In this document: positions 9,101 through 17,352 of the stretch, one piece after another
Layout of the letters: every line of letters starts with the position of its first letter
How positions within the stretch are numbered: the first letter of the stretch is position 1
Assembly (NCBI GenBank): GCA_017448185.1
Contig: JAFSLX010000060.1
Coordinates: 1-64,000, forward strand
DNA length: 64,000 bases
Direction of reading: 5' to 3'
Origin: Bacteroidales bacterium
GTDB lineage: Bacteria > Bacteroidota > Bacteroidia > Bacteroidales > P3
Made by a program: the position numbers and the translations under genes
The notes under the pieces: model-generated
Database searches by the model: none
What the model was told of the DNA's origin: nothing
The model's input: only the letters and a program-made list of their open reading frames with translations

Positions 9101-9505
9101 GGTCAGCTCGTCCCAAAGCTCCTTGTACTTCATCACCTCCTCGCGGCAGGCGCGGTTGTAGTCGTCAACCGAAATCTTCTTGCCAATATCCTCCTTGGTG
9201 ATACCAAGGTTCTTCTCTACACCAAGTTCCACAGGCAGACCATGGGTGTCCCAACCGGCCTTGCGGTCGACAAAGTAGCCCTTCTGGGCCTTGTAGCGGC
9301 AGAACACGTCCTTGATGGTGCGGGCCATCACATGGTGGATGCCGGGTTTGCCGTTTGCCGACGGAGGGCCGTCGTAAAACACGTATGCGGGATGCCCTTC
9401 GGCCAGTTTCTGTCCTTTCTCAAAAATCTCGTTCTCTTCCCAGTAACGGCGCACATCCTGCCCAATCTGGGTCAAATTAAGCTGCTTATACTCGTTATAT
9501 CTCAT
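6179..9505 (-). CDS. ileS: Isoleucyl-tRNA synthetase
   Basis: Cytoplasmic class I synthetase that charges tRNA-Ile. The 1108-residue length is that of the long, eukaryote-like IleS type common in Bacteroidetes. The HIGH-type motif is HHVM (57-60) within GKPGIHHVMART, and the KMSKS-type motif is KMSKR at about residue 657. The large CP1 editing domain lies between them, including the GTGIVHIAPTFGADD segment needed for hydrolysis of mischarged valine. The C-terminal anticodon-binding region follows. It is the first gene of a seven-gene operon and has its own promoter upstream. Long-type IleS enzymes are often weakly sensitive to mupirocin; that is family knowledge, not visible here. Confidence 0.97.
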   Translation of the reverse strand: MRYNEYKQLNLTQIGQDVRRYWEENEIFEKGQKLAEGHPAYVFYDGPPSANGKPGIHHVMARTIKDVFCRYKAQKGYFVDRKAGWDTHGLPVELGVEKNLGITKEDIGKKISVDDYNRACREEVMKYKELWDELTRVMGYWVDLKNPYITFNNEYIETLWFLLKKLYDKGLLYKGYTIQPYSPAAGTGLSSHELNMPGCYRDVKDTTCVAMFKLCDQADTYAIAWTTTPWTLPSNTALCVGPNIDYVTIETTHPYKETPCRIIMAKALVGSMFPEGKCPEYKIVSECKGTALEGLRYEQLIPWVKPKEVSDKGSFRIILGDYVTTEDGTGIVHIAPTFGADDARVAKKAGIGDLLLFDRDGKQLPMVDKRGRFAPIEDLDPEWVKANMNTELYGQYAGKFVKNAYDPTKGEKDMSLDVELVIMLKEQGKLFKSEKHTHSYPHCWRTDKPVLYYPLDSWFIRTTALKDRMIELNKTINWKPEATGSGRFGNWLENIVDWNLSRSRYWGTPLPIWRTEDGKEEKCIGSVKELREEIDKAMAAGLMTSNPYVSEDYTQFDLHRPYIDDVVLVSDSGKPMHREPDLIDVWFDSGAMPYAQIHYMGEPLKATEFPADFIAEGVDQTRGWFYTLHAIGTMCFDSVAFKNVISNGLVLDKNGNKMSKRLGNAVDPFETLGKYGPDATRWYMITNSQPWDNLKFDVEGVDEVRRKLFGTLYNTYSFFALYANLDGFDYSQKDLDIKERPEIDRWILSELNTLVKTVGEAMEDYEPTRAGRAIGTFVDAYLSNWYVRLCRRRFWKGDMTADKVSAYQTLYTCLETLSRLMAPIAPFFSERLFLDLNAVARRYDVESVHHLGFPEYHAEMVDKALEERMQLAQKVCSMVLGLRKKSNLRVRQPLQKIVIPVRDEAMRGQIEKVQHLICSELNVKEVEFLAADNDLLVKKIKPNFKTLGPRYGKVMKALGAAIMAFDQKQINALEADGRCVVSVDGTDCEVFTSDVEIATQDIPGWVVANDGSLTVALDIQLTPELIDEGIARELVNRIQNIRKEQFDVTDRIVIVLQNSEWNAAIERHRDYVCAETLCTSLSFASDVADGQPIEIIDGKGTVISIKKQ

Positions 9506-9573
9506 ATATATTATATATATTATATATTCACAATCAATCGGTTGCCCCCTCTCGGAAGCAACAAACCAAGCAA

Positions 9574-9605
9574 CAAAGATACAAAAAATATTTCAACACA
9601 CCAAA
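9574..9605 (-). promoter_or_regulatory. ileS operon promoter
   Basis: On the minus strand TTTG, a 20-base spacer and TATCTTTG match the Bacteroidetes housekeeping promoter. The leader of about 70 bases to the ileS start contains an alternating TA-rich stretch immediately before the ATG. Confidence 0.8.
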
Positions 9606-9634
9606 CTAAATTAAAGAAAAGAAACATAAAAAAA

Positions 9635-9661
9635 CCACCCCTACAGAAACTGTAGGGGTGG
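9635..9661 (-). terminator. Intrinsic terminator after DUF4295
   Basis: A perfect 12-bp stem (CCACCCCTACAG and its complement) with a 3-base loop is followed on the minus strand by a T run. It closes the rpmG-DUF4295 transcript. Confidence 0.9.
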
Positions 9662-9705
9662 CCAAAACAAAAGCGTATGAAAAAAATTATTATCCTTTCA
9701 GCTTA

Positions 9706-9861
9706 TTATTTCTTTTTCAGGTACTCCTGAACACTGTCCGAAGGGACGATCTCCTCCTGGAAGTAGTAAGCATTGGTCTTGGGAGAACGCACCATGCGGA
9801 TTACCTTGGCGAAACCTTTACCGGTCGAGGTCTTGAGGGTAGCAACAACTTTTTTTGCCAT
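9706..9861 (-). CDS. DUF4295 family small basic protein, 51 aa
   Basis: A 51-residue, lysine-rich protein beginning MAKKVVATLKTSTGKGF and ending LKKK. It matches the DUF4295 family, which in Bacteroidetes is normally found directly downstream of the ribosomal protein L33 gene, as it is here (18-base gap). The placement suggests a ribosome-associated role, but none is established to my knowledge. In many relatives ftsY follows; here a terminator and then the ileS operon follow instead. Confidence 0.88.
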   Translation of the reverse strand: MAKKVVATLKTSTGKGFAKVIRMVRSPKTNAYYFQEEIVPSDSVQEYLKKK

Positions 9862-9879
9862 ATTCTAATTCTCCTATTT

Positions 9880-10068
9880 TTACTTGATTTCTTTATGTAC
9901 GGTCACTTTCTTCAAGAAGGGGTTGTACTTCTTGAGCTCCAGACGTTCCGGAGTGTTCTTTTTGTTCTTAGTGGTAATATAACGGCTCATGCCGGGGACA
10001 CCACTATTCTTCTGCTCGGTGCATTCGAGGATCACTTGGACCCGTGCGTCTTTATTTTTCTTTGCCAT
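9880..10068 (-). CDS. rpmG: 50S ribosomal protein L33
   Basis: 62-residue ribosomal protein L33 of the large subunit ([16 protein letters not shown], then [20 protein letters not shown] and a basic tail). Only one cysteine is present, so this is the zinc-free C-minus form rather than the four-cysteine C-plus form. It is the first gene of a two-gene operon with DUF4295. The L28 gene (rpmB), its frequent partner upstream in Bacteroidetes, is not in this window. Confidence 0.95.
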   Translation of the reverse strand: MAKKNKDARVQVILECTEQKNSGVPGMSRYITTKNKKNTPERLELKKYNPFLKKVTVHKEIK

Positions 10069-10156
10069 GACTGTTATTATTATTCAATCGTTAACAACTT
10101 GACTCCCAACAAGAAAAGAGCATCAACAATTCATTATTAGGCATTCAAATCGGCTG

Positions 10157-10187
10157 CAAAGATACAACCTTTTTTGAAACCGACAAA
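10157..10187 (-). promoter_or_regulatory. rpmG promoter
   Basis: Minus-strand TTTG, 19-base spacer, TATCTTTG; an exact match to the Bacteroidetes consensus spacing. The leader to the rpmG start is about 80 bases. Confidence 0.85.
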
Positions 10188-10224
10188 ATTTTTCTTCATT
10201 TTTCTACAATAAAATTCATCGGTC

Positions 10225-11493
10225 CTACTCCACCGCCACACGGCGACGGTACACCTTGCCGGGCGATGCCGCCTGCAGCAGGTAGAGCCCCGCAGGCAAC
10301 GCGCCCACGTCCACCTTCGTCAGCGGACGCTCCGCCTTCGTCCTCAGCACCTCGCGGCCGCCGAGGTCGCTGAACGTCAGCTCAGCAACGGCATCGTTCA
10401 CCTCGTTCAAATCTACCGTCAGCACCCCGTGCGCCGGGTTGGGGTACACCTTCAGCTCGCCGCTCTCGTCGGCAGCGAGGATGCCCGTCGTGTCGGGCGG
10501 CAGGTAGAGGCTCGTATACCGGCCCCAGTCGCCCCACACCACCGTGTCGTACCCGCCCGGGGCGTAGCGGCAGCCCCTGCGTACCCATACGGCGTAGGGG
10601 TAGCCGTTCTCCAGACCGGTGATGGTCAGTGTGGTGTCGCCTCTCACCTCGAACGTCAGGCTGTCGGCCGGCTCCGTGCCGTAGCGCCCCACGCCCACTT
10701 GATAGTCCTCCTCCACATAGTCCGGCGACCACGACACCCGTGCCCAGCCGTCGCCTTTCTCCTCAACCCGCGCCACCGGCACCTCCCCTCGGCACCGCAA
10801 CTCGACTATAGGGAAAATAATTCCGTGATAAGGGGTGGGCACAAAATCCGTCCATCCCGTAGTATTTGATAGATGAAAATTGCATAAAACCGAACTTGGC
10901 GTAGTCGAATCCCATAGACAACTTATCCTTCCCAACCATTCCCCTGGCTGTGGTTCCTTCTCATTGTTTGGATCAAAACCGAGAATGATTGTGTCTTCCA
11001 CTTGCTGCGGCATTTCAAAATACAATTCCATGCAGGGAAGAATGAAAACATGTGGAGTAGAATATGGGAAAATACCAGGATTATTCAAATCATAACTAAT
11101 ATAATAATAATGCTCATACCCAAAACTGCAGTCTTTTTTATTGTTCGGAGCCCTAACCACCGAATCGATCAGATGCTTTACCCCACTGGTATCCTGCTGA
11201 AAGAGATATGCAATCGGAGGATGAATATCGTTAAGGCATGCTGTTATAGCAACGCCATACACGGGCTTGTCTTTTGCCAAATAATACTTTTGTTCGAATT
11301 TATATCCGAATGCTGGCAAACTATAAGACGAATCAAGATTACCACAAATAGAATACGCCCTGCCCATCGCACGAGAATGCAACGGTTTCTGGTTGAACAG
11401 ATACCACGGGTCATCCCACATCACGGTGTCCTGCGCCATACAGGGAAACACGGAAAAAAACATCGCAACAAAAAAAAGATAATATTTTTTCAT
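10225..11493 (-). CDS. Secreted protein with fibronectin-like region and type IX sorting domain
   Basis: A 422-residue exported protein. Residues 1-20 are a signal peptide ending CMAQ. The middle is unfamiliar. Residues of about 235-330 look like a fibronectin type III-like fold (WARVSWSP, then LTITGLENGYPYAVWVRRG). The last 80 residues are a type IX secretion sorting domain, recognised by VYPNPAHGVL, the following LGGREVL and the terminal LPAGLYLLQA with a basic end. It should therefore cross the outer membrane through the PorT-containing type IX system, a component of which is encoded at 40.3-41.0 kb. It is 22 bases downstream of another secreted protein, probably in one transcript. Its substrate or partner is unknown. 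Confidence 0.82.
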   Translation of the reverse strand: MKKYYLFFVAMFFSVFPCMAQDTVMWDDPWYLFNQKPLHSRAMGRAYSICGNLDSSYSLPAFGYKFEQKYYLAKDKPVYGVAITACLNDIHPPIAYLFQQDTSGVKHLIDSVVRAPNNKKDCSFGYEHYYYISYDLNNPGIFPYSTPHVFILPCMELYFEMPQQVEDTIILGFDPNNEKEPQPGEWLGRISCLWDSTTPSSVLCNFHLSNTTGWTDFVPTPYHGIIFPIVELRCRGEVPVARVEEKGDGWARVSWSPDYVEEDYQVGVGRYGTEPADSLTFEVRGDTTLTITGLENGYPYAVWVRRGCRYAPGGYDTVVWGDWGRYTSLYLPPDTTGILAADESGELKVYPNPAHGVLTVDLNEVNDAVAELTFSDLGGREVLRTKAERPLTKVDVGALPAGLYLLQAASPGKVYRRRVAVE

Positions 11494-11515
11494 AATAATA
11501 CCATGTTATTTTACA

Positions 11516-12880
11516 TTAAAAAGGCGAATTACAGATTGTTACAGGTGGAATTCCGGAAGCCGGCATCAAACCAAATCTTCTTTGAGGGGATATTGGTTGA
11601 TTAATTGGAGTGTTAGGAACCGTGCTTGTCGGCACATTTTTTATTGCGTTTACCTCTATTTTGCTGTTATTAGGGCATCCTGAGGGTGAGGGCAATGTCA
11701 TTCCCAACCGCTGGAAATACAGCCAATGCTTCGCCCCCGTCGAGACAAACAGGTCACGTTGGTCGCTGTCCAACGAATAAAACTCCGCGTTCGGATGGAA
11801 CAGGTAATCCGCCACATAAGACACGGTGTTCATTGGATCCAAGACAAGGAAATTCCAGTCATTGCCGAATGCATGAAGCAGCACCAGTTTTTTAGGGGCA
11901 TTCTCATAGACCATCTCTTCCGGCTCCCATTTGGAGTCTATTGTCCACTCCTGCGAGTTCACCATGTCCAATGTTTGGGTGTTGATGATGCGCAACCGGG
12001 TGGAAAAACCATCCGGATTCGTATGGTGGACATAGGTGGTGGCAATAAACTCCTCGTCAATCAGAGTGGAATAGGTGTTGGCATTGACTTCATCGCTTGC
12101 TGCGGTGTATTCGTAGCGGATGTCGAACTGTGGATCGCTTAGCACTTGGGTGCGGTCGGCTTTCCTGATGCACAGCTGGCGGTCGCTCGGAGGTGTCCTG
12201 AGGTTGCCGACCACAAACACCTCTCTCCCGGTGACAAGTATGTCGTCGGCCGCCTCCTTGTCCCAGAATGAACTTGATGTAAACCGTCTACAATAAAACG
12301 CTGGAGTATTTGTTGTCACATTTCGTATTTCGAAAATATAGTCATAGCTACTTTGATCCTCTCCTATAACCAGCACTGTGTAATCCAGACCACATTGATA
12401 CGCTGCGATTTTCTTCAGGTACCAGACAAGCGGAATATCAATATAGTTGAAAACAATGTTGCCAGATGCAAAATCGTTCAGATCAAACCATCCGATGGCA
12501 TTTATCTTTGTCTGCGGGCTGTTCGTGTCGTAGGCATCGCCGCAGACAAAAACATAGTCGTCCACAATCCGCATGTCGCGAATGTCGGTGAACCTGATAT
12601 CCGTGGAACCCCATGTCGCAGACAATTCGGCATATTGCATCGAAAGCGTTGGTGTCGGTGGTGTGGGGGAGAAAAATGACGAGTAGTCCGACAGGTAAAA
12701 CACCGGTTTAGTGTTTGTTCCGGACATAATATGACCATAGGACAGCACTTTGTCATGACCCTGCCATATCCTGACAATGCTCGACTCATACCCGTTCAGG
12801 GGTTGCTCTACTAGACTGCCCAACTGGGCGTTTGCCATCATCGGCAGCAGGAATGCTACCATAAGTAATAGTTTTTTCAT
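11516..12880 (-). CDS. Secreted protein of unknown function, 454 aa
   Basis: The N-terminus MKKLLLMVAFLLPMMANAQ is a clear signal peptide. The rest is a long run of alternating hydrophobic and polar beta-strand-like segments (for example DYVFVCGDAYD, REVFVVGNLRTPPSD, RDLFVSTGAKHWLYFQ), suggesting a propeller-like or other all-beta fold. I do not recognise the family. The protein ends in a Pro/Thr/Asn-rich tail without a visible type IX sorting domain, so it may be truncated or secreted with the help of the downstream partner, which does carry one. The upstream region to 13207 contains a strong hairpin repeat and no other gene. Confidence 0.75.
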   Translation of the reverse strand: MKKLLLMVAFLLPMMANAQLGSLVEQPLNGYESSIVRIWQGHDKVLSYGHIMSGTNTKPVFYLSDYSSFFSPTPPTPTLSMQYAELSATWGSTDIRFTDIRDMRIVDDYVFVCGDAYDTNSPQTKINAIGWFDLNDFASGNIVFNYIDIPLVWYLKKIAAYQCGLDYTVLVIGEDQSSYDYIFEIRNVTTNTPAFYCRRFTSSSFWDKEAADDILVTGREVFVVGNLRTPPSDRQLCIRKADRTQVLSDPQFDIRYEYTAASDEVNANTYSTLIDEEFIATTYVHHTNPDGFSTRLRIINTQTLDMVNSQEWTIDSKWEPEEMVYENAPKKLVLLHAFGNDWNFLVLDPMNTVSYVADYLFHPNAEFYSLDSDQRDLFVSTGAKHWLYFQRLGMTLPSPSGCPNNSKIEVNAIKNVPTSTVPNTPINQPISPQRRFGLMPASGIPPVTICNSPF

Positions 12881-13002
12881 AATTCTGTCGGTTTTAAAAT
12901 TGATACTTGTTTGATTTTACGCAAAATAACATATATTTTACGGCATAATCACCAATGCAAACATACGAAATATTCGGCACAAATGCAAGAAAAAATGTTC
13001 GG

Positions 13003-13075
13003 CCGTTGTTCTGCCGTTCTTCTGTCGTTGTTCGGTAAATCACTGAACAACGACTGAAGAACGGCAGAAGAACAA
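13003..13075. repeat. Hairpin repeat, site B (GTTGTTCAGTC family)
   Basis: A 32-bp stem (13005-13036 with 13042-13073) closed by AAATC, with only two mismatches and one G-T pair. The outer units have changed (GTTCTTCTG and GTTCTGCC rather than GTTGTTCAG) but both arms changed together, so base pairing is kept. It lies in the divergent region between the secreted-protein gene and glsA. Confidence 0.88.
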
Positions 13076-13206
13076 GCGGACATCAGTACAAGGGGATGGC
13101 GGTCGGCTGTTGATAAATTGTTCACAGGATGTGGGCGGAGGTTGGATTATTTTATGTAATTTTGCAAACAGGAATTGTGGCATCAATCCACAATCCCCGA
13201 TTGGTT

Positions 13207-14061
13207 ATGGAGCATACAAAAGAAGCAATTACAGACCATTACATAGATGTCGAGCAAATGATTGGCGCGAAGGGGGTGAAGGTGCCCAAGGTGCTGGTGA
13301 AGCTTGTAGAGCGCCTGTTGCATGTGCCGGAAATCAATACCGGCATTTACATGAACCGCGAACGCTTCGGATTGGACTTCGTCTACGCCTTTATCGAGGG
13401 CAAGGAGCCATGGAACCTGGGCGTGACGGTGAAGACCAACGGACTGGAGAATATACCCACCGAGGGCTACCCGATGGTGGTGGGCAACCACCCGCTGGGC
13501 GGCCCCGACGGGCTGGCACTGATGGGCGCGGTGGGCCGCGTGAGGCAGGACATCAAGTTCCCGGTGAACGACTTCCTGCTCTACCTGCCGGGGCTGCGCG
13601 AGCTGTTTGTGCCCATCGACAAGGTGAACAAGACCAAGGCATTGGCCAGCCTCGAGGAGGCTTTTGCCGGCAAGACGGCCCTGCTTTACTACCCCGCCGG
13701 AGCCTGTTCGCGCCGCCAAAAGGGAGTGATCAAGGACCTGGAATGGAAGGCCACCTTTATCAAGAAAGCGGTGAAATACCAGCGCGACGTGGTGCCGGTG
13801 TACACCGAAGCCCGCAACCGCAACCGCTTCTACCGCATCGCCAATCTGCGCAAGCGGCTGGGCATCAAGTTCAGTTTCGAGATGGCACTGCTGCCGGGCG
13901 AGCTGTTTGCCCAGCGCGGCAAGACCTTCGGGATGACCTTCGGCAAGCCCATTCCCTACTCCACCTTCGACAGCCGCCACACGCCGGCCGAATGGGCCGA
14001 GCTGGTGAAGGAGCACGTCTACCGGCTGAAAGACAACCCGAACGAAGAGTTTAAGTATTGA
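13207..14061 (+). CDS. glsA: PlsC-type O-acyltransferase of glycine lipid synthesis
   Basis: Predicted membrane-associated acyltransferase that adds the second (O-linked) acyl chain in glycine lipid biosynthesis. The start is the ATG giving MEHTKEAITDHY; the longer frame upstream crosses the promoter region (TAATTTTGC near 13160). The 284 residues contain a PlsC-like active-site block NHPLGGPDG, in which five residues separate His and Asp instead of the usual four. It precedes glsB by 3 bases; in Bacteroides these two genes are also neighbours and make glycine lipids together. The assignment rests on this pairing and the PlsC block. Confidence 0.82.
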   Translation: MEHTKEAITDHYIDVEQMIGAKGVKVPKVLVKLVERLLHVPEINTGIYMNRERFGLDFVYAFIEGKEPWNLGVTVKTNGLENIPTEGYPMVVGNHPLGGPDGLALMGAVGRVRQDIKFPVNDFLLYLPGLRELFVPIDKVNKTKALASLEEAFAGKTALLYYPAGACSRRQKGVIKDLEWKATFIKKAVKYQRDVVPVYTEARNRNRFYRIANLRKRLGIKFSFEMALLPGELFAQRGKTFGMTFGKPIPYSTFDSRHTPAEWAELVKEHVYRLKDNPNEEFKY

Positions 14062-14064
14062 ATT

Positions 14065-15195
14065 ATGGATTTATCGTACATAGCACCTCCCGTTGACCGG
14101 GAGCTGATTAAGAAAGAGCTGAAGCAGAAGCACTTCCTGCGCAAGACCAACCGCGGGAACAAGGAGATTTATATCACCACGGCGCACCTGTCGCCCAACA
14201 TCATGCGCGAAATAGGCCGTCTGCGCGAACTGAGTTTCGCCACCGAGGGGGGCGGCACGGGCAAGGAAATCGATGTCGACGAGTACGACTTCATGGACGA
14301 CCCCCACTGCTGCAAGCAACTGTTTGTGTGGAGCCCCGAGGATGAGGAGATTGTGGGAGCCTACCGTTTCATTCACGGCACCAACATGATGCGCCGCGAG
14401 GACGGCAGCATAGTCACCCCCACGGCGGAGCAGTACCAGTTCGGCGAACGGTTTATCAACGACTACCTGCCCTACACCATCGAGCTGGGGCGCGCCTTTG
14501 TGCAGCCCGCCTACCAGCCGAGCAACGACCTGCACAAAGGCCTCTACAGCCTCGACAACCTGTGGGACGGCCTCGGAGTGCTGGCACTCGAGGTGCCCGA
14601 AACACGCTACTTTTTCGGCAAGATTACCATGTACGGCGACATCGACCCCGAGGCACGCGACCTGATACTCTACTTCTATCAGAAACATTTCCCCGACCGC
14701 GACGGATTGGTGTGGCCCTATGAAGAGCTTCCCATCAAGAGCGACTACAACAAGCTGGTGCACCTGTTCAACGGACGCAACTACAAGGAAGACTACCAGA
14801 TACTGCTCCACTCGGTGCGCGAACACGGATGCACCGTGCCGCCGCTCATCAATGCCTACATGAACCTCTCGCCCTCGATGCGCAGCTTCGGCACCTGTCC
14901 CAACCACCACTTGGCCGGCACCACCGACACGGGCATCCTCATCAACCTCGGTGACCTGTATGCCGACAAGCGTGCACGCTATATGGAGAGCTACAGCGAA
15001 AAGAATGTCAAGTTCGACCGCCGGCGGCTGTTCAAAATCAACATGAAGCTCCTGCCATGGTGGAAGGCGAACAACGAGGACGAGACCGCCATACTGAACG
15101 AACTGAAGGAGATGAAAGGGTTGAGCGAGGCCCGCGCCGCCATGCGCGAGATGAGGAGGGAACGCCGCCGCCAGAGGAAAGGAGCCCGCAAATGA
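14065..15195 (+). CDS. glsB: N-acyltransferase of glycine lipid synthesis (GNAT/OlsB-like)
   Basis: A 376-residue cytoplasmic acyltransferase of the OlsB/hemolysin-acyltransferase group, predicted to attach a 3-hydroxy fatty acid to the amino group of glycine. The GNAT-like core runs from about IMREIGRLRELSFATEGG through KQLFVWSPEDEEIVGAYRFI and IELGRAFVQP. The C-terminus is strongly basic (MREMRRERRRQRKGARK). It follows glsA by 3 bases and overlaps the ysxC start by 4 bases (ATGA). The pairing with a PlsC-type gene matches the known Bacteroides glycine lipid locus. The product specificity is inferred from that context. Confidence 0.85.
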   Translation: MDLSYIAPPVDRELIKKELKQKHFLRKTNRGNKEIYITTAHLSPNIMREIGRLRELSFATEGGGTGKEIDVDEYDFMDDPHCCKQLFVWSPEDEEIVGAYRFIHGTNMMRREDGSIVTPTAEQYQFGERFINDYLPYTIELGRAFVQPAYQPSNDLHKGLYSLDNLWDGLGVLALEVPETRYFFGKITMYGDIDPEARDLILYFYQKHFPDRDGLVWPYEELPIKSDYNKLVHLFNGRNYKEDYQILLHSVREHGCTVPPLINAYMNLSPSMRSFGTCPNHHLAGTTDTGILINLGDLYADKRARYMESYSEKNVKFDRRRLFKINMKLLPWWKANNEDETAILNELKEMKGLSEARAAMREMRRERRRQRKGARK

Positions 15196-15800
15196 AGGTC
15201 AGCAGTGCCGTATTCTGTGTGAGCAGTCCCTCGCACAAGAAATGCCCCACCGACGGACGGCCGGAATACGCCTTCATCGGGCGCAGCAACGTCGGCAAGT
15301 CGTCGCTCATCAACATGCTGACCGGGGTGAAAGGCTTGGCCAAGACTTCGGGACGGCCTGGCAAGACGCAACTCATCAACCACTTCCTGATTAATAATGA
15401 ATGGTATCTGGTCGACCTGCCAGGCTACGGCTATGCCCGCACCTCGAAGTCGACCCGCGAGGTATTCAGCCAGATGATACGCGAGTATTTCCTGCACCGC
15501 GAGACCTTGGTGAACACCTATGTGCTAATCGACAGCCGCATACCTCCGCAACGCATCGACGTGGAGTTCATCAACTTCCTCGGCCAGAACGGTGTGCCGC
15601 TCACCATCGTCTACACCAAAACCGACAAAGAGAAGCAGCGTGAGGTGATGGCCAACGTCAAGGCTATGAAGCAGACCCTGGGCGAAATGTGGGAAGAACT
15701 GCCGACAATGTTCCTCACCTCGTCGCTGACCGGCTATGGCCGCGAGGCGCTGCTCGACCATATTGAGGCCATAAACCGGGATTTGAAAAGCGAGATGTGA
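15192..15800 (+). CDS. ysxC: Ribosome biogenesis GTPase YsxC/EngB
   Basis: Essential small GTPase that acts in 50S subunit assembly. The 202 residues carry the G1 loop GRSNVGKSS, the G3 motif DLPGYGYAR and the G4 motif TKTD in the expected order. The start is the ATG overlapping the glsB stop codon by four bases (ATGA), which gives the standard YsxC N-terminus with SSPSHKKCPTDGRPEYAFIG; longer upstream frames shadow glsB. Translational coupling with glsB is likely. Confidence 0.95.
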   Translation: MKVSSAVFCVSSPSHKKCPTDGRPEYAFIGRSNVGKSSLINMLTGVKGLAKTSGRPGKTQLINHFLINNEWYLVDLPGYGYARTSKSTREVFSQMIREYFLHRETLVNTYVLIDSRIPPQRIDVEFINFLGQNGVPLTIVYTKTDKEKQREVMANVKAMKQTLGEMWEELPTMFLTSSLTGYGREALLDHIEAINRDLKSEM

Positions 15801-15828
15801 GAAAAAACATATAACATACAATAATTTG

Positions 15829-17295
15829 ATGATGAAGTATATAAAAGTCGTTTTACTGATAGGTCTTTTCACCTTTACACTCTCACCATTCACTTTGAAG
15901 GCACAGTCGTCCGCCGACTTGGAGAAGCTGATTGTCGACACCCGCCGTTCGGCCGATATGAAGCATGGGTCGATGGCCGTTTGCGTGTACAATATCACCC
16001 AAGGCAAACAACTATATGCCTACAACGCCGAACAGTCGATGATTCCCGGGTCGGTGAACAAAATCTTCACCACCGGAGTCGGTTTTGTCCGATTGGGGTC
16101 GGATTTCCGCTTCGTCACCAAGATTGGCATCCGTGGAGAAATCGACCGCGAAGGAGTGCTACACGGCAATATTTACATCACCGGCGGCGGAGACCCGCTG
16201 CTTGGCTCATACCGCTACCGACAGACCACACCCGACTCACTCTTCAACGGATGGACCTCTGCACTGAAGAAAAAAGGGGTGAAGCGTGTGGACGGCCGCG
16301 TATGCTTCAACACCTCGATATTCGACGAAGAGCCGCTGCATGACAGCTGGGAATGGGGCGACATCGGGAACTACTACGGTGCCGGTGTGAGCGGCTTGAA
16401 CTTCCATGAAAACATGTATTTCGTCTACTTCAACCCCGGCAAAAAGATAGGCTATCCTGCCTCGGCCGTGCGCATACAGCCCAAGAACCTCGACATTCAC
16501 AGCACATGCGAGGTAACCACAGCAGGAGCAAATACCGGCGACCAAGTGACCATCTACGGCAGTCCGTTCAACGGCGACCGCTTATATCGTGGCACCGTGC
16601 CGCTGGGCAAGAACGATTTTGCCGTTCGCGGAGCCATGCCCAACCCGGCACGCAGTTGCGCCGACATGTTTGCGTCGTTCCTGCGCACCCACGGTGTCGG
16701 TGTTTCGTCGAATACGATGCAAGTCTATAGCCAGCCTGACAGCCTGCGGGCTGTTCTCGACTACTACAGCAGCGACTATTACACCATTGCACAATACACC
16801 AATCACACCAGCAACAACGTCTATGCCGAGAGCATCTTCAAATACCTCGGCCATGCGCGTTTCGGGAAAGGCAGTTTCGCCAATGGCAGCAAGGCTATCG
16901 GCGAGTTCATGTCGGAGCGGAACATTGAGCGGAGCGGTGTACGCATTGTAGACGGCAGTGGCCTATCCAGACTGAACCGAGTGACGGCCGACTTCATCTG
17001 CCGCTACCTCGCCGCAATGTCGAAGGAGCCGTGCTACAACGACTTCATGCAATCGCTGGCCGAAGTGGGCGAAAGCGGCACCGCCAAAAGCATGCTGCCC
17101 GACCTGCCCAAGGATATCAGCATTCACTTGAAGACCGGCTCTTTGGATGAGGTAAAAGCCTACGCCGGCTATATCACCACTGCCAAAGGCGACACCCTGG
17201 CGTTCGCCATCATCAGCAACGGTCACGAATGCAGCTCGAAAGCAGCCTCCGACCGGCTGAACAAGATTCTTCTGAAGATAGCCACTACCTATTAA
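15829..17295 (+). CDS. dacB: D-alanyl-D-alanine carboxypeptidase/endopeptidase (PBP4, S13)
   Basis: Periplasmic low-molecular-weight penicillin-binding protein that trims peptidoglycan cross-links. A signal peptide ends near LKAQS. The three serine-enzyme motifs are in order: SxxK as SVNK (in PGSVNKIFTTG), SxN as SNN (in HTSNNVYAES) and KTG in HLKTGSLDEV. The large insert between the first two motifs and the 488-residue length fit class C PBP4. Three possible starts lie together (TTG 15826, ATG 15829, ATG 15832); I use the first ATG. It is 28 bases after ysxC and ends at a shared terminator with the converging mreB. Confidence 0.93.
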   Translation: MMKYIKVVLLIGLFTFTLSPFTLKAQSSADLEKLIVDTRRSADMKHGSMAVCVYNITQGKQLYAYNAEQSMIPGSVNKIFTTGVGFVRLGSDFRFVTKIGIRGEIDREGVLHGNIYITGGGDPLLGSYRYRQTTPDSLFNGWTSALKKKGVKRVDGRVCFNTSIFDEEPLHDSWEWGDIGNYYGAGVSGLNFHENMYFVYFNPGKKIGYPASAVRIQPKNLDIHSTCEVTTAGANTGDQVTIYGSPFNGDRLYRGTVPLGKNDFAVRGAMPNPARSCADMFASFLRTHGVGVSSNTMQVYSQPDSLRAVLDYYSSDYYTIAQYTNHTSNNVYAESIFKYLGHARFGKGSFANGSKAIGEFMSERNIERSGVRIVDGSGLSRLNRVTADFICRYLAAMSKEPCYNDFMQSLAEVGESGTAKSMLPDLPKDISIHLKTGSLDEVKAYAGYITTAKGDTLAFAIISNGHECSSKAASDRLNKILLKIATTY

Positions 17296-17298
17296 AAA

Positions 17299-17328
17299 AA
17301 GTGGTTAAAGCGTTTGCCTTAACCACTT
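17299..17328. terminator. Bidirectional terminator between dacB and mreB
   Basis: A 10-bp stem (AAGTGGTTAA and complement) with a 10-base loop lies between the two converging genes. An A run precedes it and a T-rich stretch follows, so it can act in both directions. Confidence 0.8.
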
Positions 17329-17352
17329 AATTATTGTTCTCAGAACTATTCC

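Noticed and set aside
8180..9655. 491-codon plus-strand frame inside ileS
   Set aside because: It is a shadow of the well-supported IleS frame and its composition (His/Gly/Val-rich) is typical of antisense translation.
13003..13075. Ordinary rho-independent terminators for the GTTGTTCAGTC hairpins
   Set aside because: Stems are long and AT/GC-mixed, no T run follows, and several transcripts already have a separate clear terminator.
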